DNA of 8,620 bases from assembly GCA_030598425.1 (NCBI GenBank), contig JAUVPY010000078.1, positions 1-8,620 of the forward strand, written 5' to 3'. Position numbers and translations under genes: made by a program. Positions 1 through 6,201 of the stretch are shown here, piece after piece; the first letter of the stretch is position 1, and every line of letters starts with the position of its first letter. The notes beneath the pieces are model-generated. The model was not told the origin of the DNA. It worked only from the letters and a program-made list of their open reading frames with translations, and made no database searches. The stretch is from Anaerolineae bacterium (GTDB lineage Bacteria > Chloroflexota > Anaerolineae > 4572-78 > NAK82).

Positions 1-55
1 ATACCGCTAGAACCGCCTGAGGGTTAGGGCTAGGGGTCTAAAAAAGGATCTGTAT

Positions 56-1477
56 TCAATCCTGGCTCTGCGTCAGCTTGTAAACGGGGACTGGCTGGGA
101 GAAGCCCTGCACGGTAACGGGCTCAAGGGGCTCAGCCGGGATCGCCAGGCTCATTCGCCGATAGGTCTCCTCGTCGAGGAGGGTCTGCGCGCTGGTTGCC
201 AGATCTGATAGACGAGAGGCCAAGTTTACCACGGGGCCAATAACCGTATGCTCAACCCGCTTGGTCGAACCCACGTTGCCGACCACCGCCATTCCGGTAC
301 ACACACCGATACCCAGACCGGTTGCGAGTTCGTGCCCCAATCGCTTCTCCCAAGACTCTAGAAGGTCTTCGAACACGTTCTGCATTTCCACGGCCGCCTG
401 AACAGCCCGAGTTGCATCGTCTAGCTCACCTTCGTCGTGGATGATTGGTGCGCCAAACACTGCCATCACCCCATCACCCAGAAATTTGTCCACCATTCCC
501 TCGTAGCTGAAAACGACATTGGTTATCTCGCCGAAATAGTCATTGAGGAGACGCACCATCTCTTTCGTATCCAGCGTCAGTACCAGTTCAGTGGAACGAC
601 GCAGATCGGCTACGAGGACCGTCACTTCCTGGCGCTGGCCTTCGGTGCTTAGCTTTATTCGACCATCGAGAAGCCGGTCTACTACTTCGGGGGCCAGAAA
701 TTGTTCGAAGATTCCCCGCGTACGATAAAGCTCTTGCTGTTCGTGGAGGAGCGTATCCAACAATCGGGCGCTTTTGATGCGCTCGACCGAGTTATCGATA
801 ATGCCCGAAAGAAGCATCAGGTTGCCGCTAGAGAAGTCGGTACCCCACATTTGGGGTCCCAGTCCCAGGCCACCGACCAACAGATGATCCACAGTGAATG
901 GCAACCAGACACGAATGTCAAGCTCCCGCAACCAGTCAACGAAAGGCGATTCTTTCTCAGTTTCAGACACCACTAACCAGCGCGGCGCGGACGATGGGCG
1001 TTGTGTGGACCACGTGTAGTAGAGCTCTTCCAGCGTTTGGGGCGCAAATCCATCAGAGATGGTCGCCCATTCCTGATGCGTCAATCCCTGTTGGAGCGTA
1101 ATCGACCATTCATCCTCGGCTTCACTGACGGTCAGCGCCAGGCCGGTGGTGACATCGAAGGCCCGCATCAACCGCGATAGGATCGCCTGGAGAATACCAG
1201 CCGGCTCCAGCATCGACGCGGTTTCGGCACCAATTTCGTAGATCGTGCGCAGTTGTAAGATGCGGTTTTCCAACTCTCGTCGATTGCGCTCAAGGGCCTC
1301 AATTCGGCGTCGAAGCTGAGCGTTACTCTTGGTTAGGCTGTCGATTTCGTTATTGGTGTTGTTAATCGATGGCGCCATATCTAGTCCGCATTCTCTTGCT
1401 ATTTGACCATTATTATATTCAGTTGCGACCAATATGCCAGTCGGCCAGGGCAAGCAACTGTGTTCGAGATTCATCAC
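56..1477 (-). CDS. GAF-domain class III adenylate/guanylate cyclase
   Basis: Predicted cytoplasmic nucleotidyl cyclase (473 aa) that would convert ATP or GTP to cAMP or cGMP in response to a GAF sensor. No membrane segment is visible. A coiled-coil-like heptad region rich in E, R and L spans about residues 43-78, a GAF-like domain about 78-235, and the catalytic domain about 283-470. Visible catalytic residues are Asp291 (metal, in VADLRRST), Lys331 and Asp335 (purine-binding Lys and second metal Asp, in DKFLGDGVMAVFG), and Asn418 and Arg422 (transition-state pair, in VNLASRL). The position after the glycine in the usual IGD/T-x-VN motif, which helps choose the purine, is Pro415 here, so adenine versus guanine preference cannot be assigned. 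The start is uncertain: neither the first ATG (1477) nor an internal ATG (Met34, about 1378) has a clear ribosome binding site, and residues 1-33 look unlike a domain. It is divergent from the pilin gene. The family is certain; activity is inferred. Confidence 0.9.
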   Translation of the reverse strand: MMNLEHSCLPWPTGILVATEYNNGQIARECGLDMAPSINNTNNEIDSLTKSNAQLRRRIEALERNRRELENRILQLRTIYEIGAETASMLEPAGILQAILSRLMRAFDVTTGLALTVSEAEDEWSITLQQGLTHQEWATISDGFAPQTLEELYYTWSTQRPSSAPRWLVVSETEKESPFVDWLRELDIRVWLPFTVDHLLVGGLGLGPQMWGTDFSSGNLMLLSGIIDNSVERIKSARLLDTLLHEQQELYRTRGIFEQFLAPEVVDRLLDGRIKLSTEGQRQEVTVLVADLRRSTELVLTLDTKEMVRLLNDYFGEITNVVFSYEGMVDKFLGDGVMAVFGAPIIHDEGELDDATRAVQAAVEMQNVFEDLLESWEKRLGHELATGLGIGVCTGMAVVGNVGSTKRVEHTVIGPVVNLASRLSDLATSAQTLLDEETYRRMSLAIPAEPLEPVTVQGFSQPVPVYKLTQSQD

Positions 1478-1681
1478 GGGCCATTGGCTTGGAAATCACG
1501 CTTCGGAAGATATAAACGTGTCCTGGAGGATATTTAGGCGATGAGTTTGAACCTGTTCCGAGTCGAAGAAGAGCCCGATATCTCGACTTATAGAGAAAAC
1601 AACTAGAAGCTGCAAATCGTGAAAGCAGCGTAAATTATGTAATATTAGTACCAAAACCCTATGGCTTCGCGTTACGTTTGA

Positions 1682-1690
1682 TGCTAGAAT
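1682..1690 (+). promoter_or_regulatory. Extended -10 promoter for the pilin gene
   Basis: The sequence TGC-TAGAAT fits an extended -10 element (TGn plus five of six matches to TATAAT). The -35 position, with 17-bp spacing, reads TGGCTT and is poor, as is common when the extended -10 is present. Initiation would fall near 1697 and give a leader of about 60 nt ending in the pilin ribosome binding site. This is inferred from consensus only. Confidence 0.4.
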
Positions 1691-1740
1691 GGAGATGCAC
1701 AAGAGACGGAGTATCTTGCCAGCCTTGTGACTTTTTGAGG

Positions 1741-1751
1741 AAAGGAGGTGA
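1741..1751 (+). promoter_or_regulatory. Near-perfect Shine-Dalgarno sequence of the pilin
   Basis: AAAGGAGGTGA is an 11-nt match to the complement of the 16S rRNA 3' end, with 7 nt between it and the ATG at 1759. It fixes the start of the small pilin gene and rejects the in-frame TTG at 1678. It suggests strong translation, as expected for an abundant structural subunit. Confidence 0.9.
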
Positions 1752-1758
1752 CGGCAAA

Positions 1759-1905
1759 ATGTTGTTCCTTCCCCGTGAAGAGGGCCAGGGCCTGGTCGAG
1801 TACGCATTGATCCTAGTGCTGGTGGCCATTGTGGTCATCGCCATCCTGCTGCTGTTGGGCCCCGTTATCGGCAATGTGTTCAGTAACATCGTTACCAGCT
1901 TGTAA
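1759..1905 (+). CDS. Small Flp/Fap-type prepilin-like protein
   Basis: A 48-residue protein resembling Flp-family type IVb pilins, which are cut by a prepilin peptidase and assembled into thin adhesive fibres at the membrane. The short charged leader ends in REEG; predicted cleavage after Gly9 gives a mature 39-residue peptide beginning QGLVEYAL, with the conserved Glu at mature position 5 and Tyr at 6. A hydrophobic helix of about 20 residues follows (about residues 15-35), then a short tail ending near SNIVTSL. The length is typical of the Flp family. The start at 1759 is chosen for the strong Shine-Dalgarno sequence immediately upstream. The gene appears monocistronic: its own promoter-like element precedes it and a hairpin follows. 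No Tad/Flp assembly genes are in the window, so its partners must lie elsewhere, or the peptide has another role. The family call is fairly sure; fibre formation is inferred. Confidence 0.85.
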   Translation: MLFLPREEGQGLVEYALILVLVAIVVIAILLLLGPVIGNVFSNIVTSL

Positions 1906-1937
1906 ATTTATTCTTTGGCGATGATTATTATTCATCC

Positions 1938-1963
1938 GAAGCCCTGCCAATTGGTAGGGCTTC
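1938..1963 (+). terminator. Hairpin terminator behind the pilin gene
   Basis: An 11-bp stem (GAAGCCCTGCC / GGTAGGGCTTC, one G-T pair) with an AATT loop begins 32 bp after the pilin stop codon. The following sequence (TGCTATTTGG) is only moderately T-rich, so it may be a partial terminator or an mRNA 3'-end stabiliser rather than a strong intrinsic terminator. Confidence 0.65.
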
Positions 1964-2022
1964 TGCTATTTGGGTGCCCGGCTGGTTACTGTTTTGGGAT
2001 ACTTGTTTTCGGGTAGAACCAG

Positions 2023-2052
2023 TTGCACAAATCCCTTTGTGCGGTGTATAAT
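2023..2052 (+). promoter_or_regulatory. Sigma-70-type promoter for the parvulin lipoprotein gene
   Basis: TTGCAC (2023-2028) and a perfect TATAAT (2047-2052) are separated by 18 bp. Transcription would start near 2059, about 44 nt before the ATG at 2103. It sits between the pilin terminator and the next gene, as expected for an independent transcription unit. Confidence 0.7.
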
Positions 2053-2102
2053 TCTCTCGTTGTTCGATTATTGTCAATTATATTCTAAAGGGGTGTTTCG
2101 TA

Positions 2103-3173
2103 ATGCCATCGGGTCGGCCCCCAGAAGCATTTCGTCGACGGCCTTCGATCAAGCGCTCATGCCGCCGACAGGCGTTTGCACCAATGCCGCCAAGCAGCAG
2201 CACTATCAGGGCAGGACTCATTTTTGCTCTGGTTTTTTTAGTGGTTGGCTGTGGGGCTGCGCAGCCTACGGCGCCAGCCACCGAACTGGCTCCTTTGGCG
2301 CCTGATCCTACCGCTGTCCCTGGCGAACCGTCTTCCCAAGCTGCCGTTGAGGCCGGAGGCGGTCCGTCTCAAGATGGTCGCCCCCTGGCGGCGCGTGTCA
2401 ATGGACAGCCCATCTTCCTGGACGTATATCAGAAGCAGGTCGCACAAACCGAGCGGGCGCTTATAGAGCAGGATCTTATTCTGGAGGGTGAGGAAGGTCA
2501 GGCGCAACTGGGCCAGATTCGACAGAATGTGCTCAATGGTCTTGTTGAGCAGGCGCTTATCGAGCAGGCCGCGACCGCTGCGGGGATTTCAGTGACGGAT
2601 GAGGACCTAGAAGCGACGGTGCAGGAAAGCATTGCAGTGGGGCAGGGGCAGGAATCCTTCGATCAATGGTTGGCGGAAAACGATTTGACGTTGGATGAGT
2701 TTCGGGAAATACAGCGGTCTCAGTTGCTCGCCGGCAAGATGATAGAGCAGGTTACGGCCGTGGTGCCCACCGCGGCCGAGCAGGTGCATGCCCGCCACAT
2801 TCTTGCGTCCGATCCGGTCAAAGCACAGGCGTTGCTGGATGAGCTGGGCGGGGGAGTCAACTTCGCCGCCCTGGCCCAACAATCCTCGGAAGATATTAGC
2901 ACCGCAGCCAACGGCGGTGACTTGGGGTGGTTTCCTCGGGATGTTCCTTTGATGCCGCCTGTGGTTGTAGAGAGGGCCTTTGCCCTGGAGCCGGGAGGCA
3001 CCAGCGACGTGATTGAGAGTGACCAGGGATACCACATTATTAAGGTCGAGGCGCGCGAAGATAACCGGCCTCTCACGCCTGGGATGGTTCTCTACGTCCG
3101 ACAAAAAGCCTTCGAGACGTGGCTTGCTGAGCAACGAGGGAACGCGGTCATTGAGCACTATATTGATATGTAA
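2103..3173 (+). CDS. PrsA/SurA-like parvulin peptidyl-prolyl isomerase lipoprotein
   Basis: Predicted lipid-anchored extracytoplasmic foldase (356 aa) that would catalyse cis-trans isomerisation of prolyl bonds in exported proteins. Hydrophobic residues about 37-49 end in a lipobox (VVGC, lipidated Cys50), followed by a Pro/Ala/Thr-rich spacer (about 51-90). A helical SurA_N-like chaperone region spans about 95-220. The parvulin domain runs about 225-318, with the family hallmarks HARHIL, NFAALAQQSSED, NGGDLGWF, AFALEPG and GYHIIKV. The start at 2103 is supported by AAAGGGGTG at 2087-2095 and the promoter just upstream. It leaves an unusually long, Arg-rich n-region (FRRRPSIKR) of about 36 residues. 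An alternative start at Met28 (2184) gives a normal lipoprotein signal but has no visible ribosome binding site. Likely clients are the secreted or anchored proteins encoded alongside; this is inferred from neighbourhood. Confidence 0.9.
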   Translation: MPSGRPPEAFRRRPSIKRSCRRQAFAPMPPSSSTIRAGLIFALVFLVVGCGAAQPTAPATELAPLAPDPTAVPGEPSSQAAVEAGGGPSQDGRPLAARVNGQPIFLDVYQKQVAQTERALIEQDLILEGEEGQAQLGQIRQNVLNGLVEQALIEQAATAAGISVTDEDLEATVQESIAVGQGQESFDQWLAENDLTLDEFREIQRSQLLAGKMIEQVTAVVPTAAEQVHARHILASDPVKAQALLDELGGGVNFAALAQQSSEDISTAANGGDLGWFPRDVPLMPPVVVERAFALEPGGTSDVIESDQGYHIIKVEAREDNRPLTPGMVLYVRQKAFETWLAEQRGNAVIEHYIDM

Positions 3174-3180
3174 ACCTTAC

Positions 3181-3209
3181 TGGACATAATCCTGTATTTA
3201 TGGTATACT
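3181..3209 (+). promoter_or_regulatory. Strong promoter of the membrane protein/KaiC-like operon
   Basis: TGGACA (3181-3186, five of six to TTGACA) and TATACT (3204-3209, five of six to TATAAT) are spaced by exactly 17 bp, with TGG immediately before the -10 giving an extended -10. The predicted start is near 3216. It lies just behind the parvulin stop codon (3171-3173), so the downstream block can be transcribed separately from the foldase gene. Confidence 0.75.
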
Positions 3210-3234
3210 TATTCCCATATAACAGCATAGCAAG

Positions 3235-4611
3235 ATGGCAACACTTCGCGAGCGACACCTACCCGCCCACGAGGCTCCTTCGGGGAGGTTTTCTTTGAAA
3301 AACTGGGTATTGATTGTCTTAACCGCTGCCACGGTGCTTTTGGTGCTGGTGGGTGTTGCGTCGCTGGGGGCGTTTTTTTTGCTACGCGAGCAACCATTCG
3401 ATGTGCCTGAATGGCAAGACCCCCTGACGTTGGTAGAACCTGACCGGATAGACCCTGCTCTCGCGGTGGCTGGGTTGGGTGGTGTGTCCGATGGTGACCT
3501 GAGCGCTAAGGCCTTGGATCAGGCACGGTCAGACACGGCCTACGCCATTTTGGTCTTCAGTCCATCAATCGAAGACCGGGAGAGCGCCGGTGATTTCTTG
3601 CTGCTGGCAAGTCGTCTTCGCAGCGATAATCGGCCTGATCTTGCTATCACGTCTTACCGGCTGGCAGGTACCATCGCCACGCTCAGCCCCGATCTGCCCG
3701 ACACAGTGCGGGCGGATACATTTGTACTGGCAGGGGAGGGGCTGGCTGAACTGGAGGAGTTTGGACTGGCTCAGTTGTTTTTTGACCAGGCCTTTAACAT
3801 CGCGATGGCGAGTCCGTATTTGCAGGCTGCAACCCGGCGAGGTGTTTTTGAACGCCTGCACCAGGGCTACCAGATGATCGGTGACCGAGAACGGGCGCGT
3901 GTCAGCCTGAAGCAGAGCGCAGAGGCTTTCCCAATGGCAACTGTGGCCGAGTCGCCGCCCCTTCTGCCGGTGGCTGAGCCTCCTCATGTGTCGTTGGAGG
4001 TGCAACAAGCAGAGGCAGCACGTTGGGAGGCGGCCCAGGCCTTGTCCGATGCGTTGGTTGTGCGTGGAGGCTATGCGCCGCCAGAGCTGGTCGCAGCCCT
4101 GAGAGAGGCTCTGATGGCCGAAGATCAGGCCAAAGTGCCGTATTACGATGCTCAACTTGCGGCGACACCACAGTTATCGGTTCAGATCAGCGTTGTCCAG
4201 GCGCGCATCAATTGGCTGTCTATGAAACATCGCGTTGCGCGCCGGGGCTATGGCATTGGCCTGGTCCCAGAATGGGAGGTACAGGCCGAGGAAATCCGTG
4301 CCGAACTAACCAAGTCATATGAGCTGCTCTTTGCACTCTACGCCGACCTCATCGTGGCCATGCCGAATGCTGAACAGATCGATCTGGCTACCGAAGAGAT
4401 TCTGCGAAGGGAGAACTTGGCCGGGACTCTGGGTCGTTACCCGAATTATCCCGCCGAACAGCGAATTGCTCAGCTTCTTCAGGCTACGGCGCACCTGGTC
4501 GAGTCGAGGCCGGGTGATAAGATGCGCGTGGTGGTGCTTCCCTATGGCGGCGTCGACTCATTCGTATTGGTGGACGACGCCGGTTTTCTGGCGGCCACCC
4601 GAGGTGATTGA
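3235..4611 (+). CDS. Single-pass membrane protein with TPR-like helical region, unknown function
   Basis: I do not recognise the family. The 458-residue product has a short basic N-terminal tail, one strong membrane segment (about residues 24-49) and a large C-terminal part that would lie outside the cytoplasm. Residues about 115-235 look like TPR-type helix pairs (for example LAITSYRLAGTIA and LAQLFFDQAFNIA with small residues at packing positions). Residues about 255-425 are also helix-rich, and the end (about 430-452) reads as two beta strands around a GGVDSF motif. No catalytic motif is seen. The ATG at 3235 follows the promoter closely (leader about 19 nt) but lacks a good ribosome binding site; an in-frame TTG at 3295 has GGGGAGG at a good distance and would give 438 aa starting just before the membrane helix. 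It is the first gene of a tight block: the next starts 19 bp downstream. A scaffold or assembly role is a guess from the TPR-like fold. Confidence 0.8.
   Translation: MATLRERHLPAHEAPSGRFSLKNWVLIVLTAATVLLVLVGVASLGAFFLLREQPFDVPEWQDPLTLVEPDRIDPALAVAGLGGVSDGDLSAKALDQARSDTAYAILVFSPSIEDRESAGDFLLLASRLRSDNRPDLAITSYRLAGTIATLSPDLPDTVRADTFVLAGEGLAELEEFGLAQLFFDQAFNIAMASPYLQAATRRGVFERLHQGYQMIGDRERARVSLKQSAEAFPMATVAESPPLLPVAEPPHVSLEVQQAEAARWEAAQALSDALVVRGGYAPPELVAALREALMAEDQAKVPYYDAQLAATPQLSVQISVVQARINWLSMKHRVARRGYGIGLVPEWEVQAEEIRAELTKSYELLFALYADLIVAMPNAEQIDLATEEILRRENLAGTLGRYPNYPAEQRIAQLLQATAHLVESRPGDKMRVVVLPYGGVDSFVLVDDAGFLAATRGD
3282..3297 (+). promoter_or_regulatory. Possible internal start (TTG) with ribosome binding site
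   Basis: GGGGAGG (3282-3288) is followed after 6 nt by TTG (3295-3297), in frame with the membrane protein gene. Initiation here would yield Met-Lys-Asn directly before the transmembrane helix. This start has a better Shine-Dalgarno sequence than the upstream ATG, so it may be the true or a second start. Confidence 0.45.
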
Positions 4612-4630
4612 TGCATAAGGAGGCGGTTCG

Positions 4631-5344
4631 ATGCTCAGCAACAGTGTGACGAACATCCTGCTCTTCGTTGTTTTGGTAATGGTTGTTCTGACCGTGTTGT
4701 TCTACGGTCTCATTTTTGCCACATATAGCCCCGAAAACCCATTGGTGCTTGTTACCGGGGGGGAAGACGGACCGAGCATTGTGGGCCCCATCGGCCCACC
4801 TGAGGTGGTGCCCACGTACCCGCCCACCTGGACACCCGTACCTACCAACACGCCTGCCCCGACGGCTACGGCAACGGAGACCGGTACACCTACGCCCACC
4901 TCCACTTCTACATTTACACCTACGCCGCTTCCAACCCGTACGCCGACGTCCACTCATACGCCGGAGCCCACTGGTACTTTCACACCCGTACCCAGCCCCA
5001 CACCCCTGCCGTGGTCGGTGTACGACATTGACGCGGAGAACAATTGCGAAGTGGTGCGGGTGTTAATCTACGCTCTGGATCGTAACGGCGTTAACATGGG
5101 TGGGGTTGATTTTGAGGTTGGAGAGTTGAACGTGTCGGGCAGCCGTTTTATTATCACTACCGATCCCAACGGGCGAGTGGCCTGGGACAATTCCCCTGGC
5201 AAGGCACGTACCTGGTTCGTAGCTCCTATCGAGAATGGGCAGCGGGTAGGCCAATTGGTCACGTGGCAGTCGGATGACGAAGACGTGTGCGAGATATCGA
5301 ATGCTGTTCAGATCTACAACATCACGTGGCAACGATTGTATTAA
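4631..5344 (+). CDS. Membrane-anchored protein with Thr/Pro-rich stalk and extracellular domain
   Basis: A 237-residue predicted surface protein of no recognised family. An N-terminal membrane anchor (about residues 9-31) is followed by a short spacer, a Thr/Pro/Ser-rich stalk (about 62-127), and a compact C-terminal domain of about 110 residues. That domain is predicted to be beta-rich ([29 protein letters not shown]), in the manner of Ig-like or carboxypeptidase-regulatory-like folds. It contains only two cysteines, Cys139 and Cys220, near its ends, which could form a disulfide clamp outside the cell. The start at 4631 has an excellent AAGGAGG (4617-4623) with 7-nt spacing, and lies 19 bp after the previous stop, so the two are almost certainly co-transcribed. 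The stalk resembles those that carry domains away from the membrane and may be O-glycosylated. Ligand or partner binding by the C-terminal domain is inferred; no enzyme motif is visible. Confidence 0.85.
   Translation: MLSNSVTNILLFVVLVMVVLTVLFYGLIFATYSPENPLVLVTGGEDGPSIVGPIGPPEVVPTYPPTWTPVPTNTPAPTATATETGTPTPTSTSTFTPTPLPTRTPTSTHTPEPTGTFTPVPSPTPLPWSVYDIDAENNCEVVRVLIYALDRNGVNMGGVDFEVGELNVSGSRFIITTDPNGRVAWDNSPGKARTWFVAPIENGQRVGQLVTWQSDDEDVCEISNAVQIYNITWQRLY
4814..5011 (+). repeat. Low-complexity Thr/Pro stalk coding region
   Basis: Degenerate ACN-CCN codon repeats encode runs such as [20 protein letters not shown]. The repeat is imperfect at DNA level because the third bases vary, which argues for selection on the protein composition rather than recent tandem expansion. 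Antisense reading of this stretch gives a spurious Val/Gly-rich open frame. Confidence 0.85.
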
Positions 5345-5366
5345 GACCAAAAGGGCAACTAGCAGC

Positions 5367-5373
5367 GAGGTGA
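5367..5373 (+). promoter_or_regulatory. Ribosome binding site deciding the KaiC-like start
   Basis: GAGGTGA lies 5 nt before a TTG codon at 5379. The in-frame GTG at 5370 falls inside this element and the in-frame ATG at 5274 overlaps the upstream gene by about 70 bp, so TTG at 5379 is the best-supported start. Confidence 0.7.
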
Positions 5374-5378
5374 ACAGC

Positions 5379-6128
5379 TTGAAAACATCCTCCAAAAAAC
5401 GTGAGCGTCTCACCACTGGTATCTCCGGTCTCGATTCCATGCTAGGTGGAGGCCTCTTACAGGGTTCGGCGGCGTTGGTCAGCGGAGCGCCTGGCGTGGG
5501 TAAAACCACGCTGGGCTTGCAGTACCTGGTCACTGGGGCGAGTCTGGGTCAACCTGGCTTGTTGGTGACCTTCGAAGAATTCCCGGCCACGTTGATACGG
5601 GATGCAGACGCTATGGGGTGGGACCTGCGGGCCTTGGAAGCCGAAGGCAAACTGCGTCTGCTCTTTACCTCGCCGGAAGTTTTCCTAAAGAGCCTGGAAT
5701 CTCCCGATAGTCCCTTGAGCGAGACGATGCACACAATCGCGCCTCAGCGGGCCGTGCTGGACAGCGTGGCGCACTTCCAGCGTCTCACCTCGGATCGCGT
5801 GGAATTGCGCCATGTTTACAACTCGATCGTAAATGGGCTCAAGCGTGAGGGAATGACCAGCTTGCTTCTTGACGAGGCGGCTCGTCTGTTAGGGCCGCAA
5901 TACCGGTATGCAGGAGCTTTGCCTTTCCTGGCTGACGCTTTGATTCTTATGCGTTACGTAGAGGTAGATAGTGCTATGCGGAGGGCAATCGCTGTCCTAA
6001 AGATGCGGGGCAGTACTCATGCCCGGGAGATCCGCAGTTTTTCTATTGGGAAGAATGGTGTTGAGGTCGGTGAGCCATTCAGCGGCCAAGAAGGCATCCT
6101 TTCCGGCAGTCCCCACCGGGTGGCGTGA
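5379..6128 (+). CDS. Single-domain KaiC/RAD55-like RecA-superfamily ATPase
   Basis: Predicted cytoplasmic P-loop ATPase of the KaiC/RadA/RAD55 group (249 aa from the TTG start, one RecA-like domain rather than the two of clock KaiC). It opens with the family signature RLTTGISGLDSMLGGGL (10-26). The Walker A is GAPGVGKTT (36-44). A KaiC-type TFEE with paired acidic residues Glu66-Glu67 lies at 64-67, and a Walker B-like RAVLDS has Asp128. The C-terminal KMRGSTHAREIR (208-219) is typical of the family, where it contributes to the subunit interface. It starts 34 bp after the stalk-protein stop codon and is probably in the same operon. Relatives are used in signal relay, oligomeric switching or DNA transactions; the neighbourhood of membrane and surface proteins favours a regulatory role, but the substrate or partner is unknown. 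The sequence shows no second ATPase domain and no DNA-binding domain. Confidence 0.88.
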   Translation: MKTSSKKRERLTTGISGLDSMLGGGLLQGSAALVSGAPGVGKTTLGLQYLVTGASLGQPGLLVTFEEFPATLIRDADAMGWDLRALEAEGKLRLLFTSPEVFLKSLESPDSPLSETMHTIAPQRAVLDSVAHFQRLTSDRVELRHVYNSIVNGLKREGMTSLLLDEAARLLGPQYRYAGALPFLADALILMRYVEVDSAMRRAIAVLKMRGSTHAREIRSFSIGKNGVEVGEPFSGQEGILSGSPHRVA

Positions 6129-6201
6129 CATTCACCCCTAGGGTATCCTCTCTGTTCTATCGACAGCATCGTCTGTACAGGCCAACGGAAGTGTCCCGCG
6201 G

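Larger units (their letters stand above)
1478..1758. other. Divergent intergenic region, cyclase/pilin
   Basis: This 281-bp region separates two divergent genes and is visibly more AT-rich than its flanks. It contains a 7-bp inverted repeat (GAGTCGA at 1560-1566 and TCGACTT at 1583-1589, one G-T pair) and a short GCTGC/GCAGC hairpin (1609-1613 and 1625-1629). The plus-strand extended -10 and the ribosome binding site of the pilin lie in its right part. No convincing minus-strand promoter for the cyclase was found. An open frame runs through its right end in phase with the pilin, but it lies upstream of the pilin's strong ribosome binding site and is probably not translated. Confidence 0.5.

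Noticed and set aside
15..40. G-rich stretch near the window start (telomere-like GGGTTAGGGCTAGGGG, possible G-quadruplex).
   Set aside because: Only three G-runs of three or more are present, one short of a standard quadruplex, and there is no repeat beyond this short stretch.
1605..1670. Possible c-di-GMP-I (GEMM) riboswitch upstream of the pilin (GCAAA ... GAAAG ... GCGTAAA resemblance).
   Set aside because: The strings look similar but the GAAA-capped P1b stem and the second helix cannot be drawn, the core CGCAAAG is not matched, and the best pilin promoter lies downstream of it. A covariance-model search (Infernal, GEMM models) would settle it.
1678..1758. N-terminal extension of the pilin from TTG 1678.
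   Set aside because: It would place the near-perfect Shine-Dalgarno inside the gene, and the added residues do not resemble a prepilin leader.
4702..4953. Minus-strand Val/Gly-rich open frame of 83 codons.
   Set aside because: It is the antisense shadow of the Thr/Pro stalk codons (ACN CCN read backwards) and has no ribosome binding site.
5274..5378. Longer start (ATG 5274) for the KaiC-like ATPase.
   Set aside because: It overlaps the stalk-protein gene by 71 bp, lacks a ribosome binding site, and the extra residues do not resemble the family, whose conserved part begins after the TTG at 5379.
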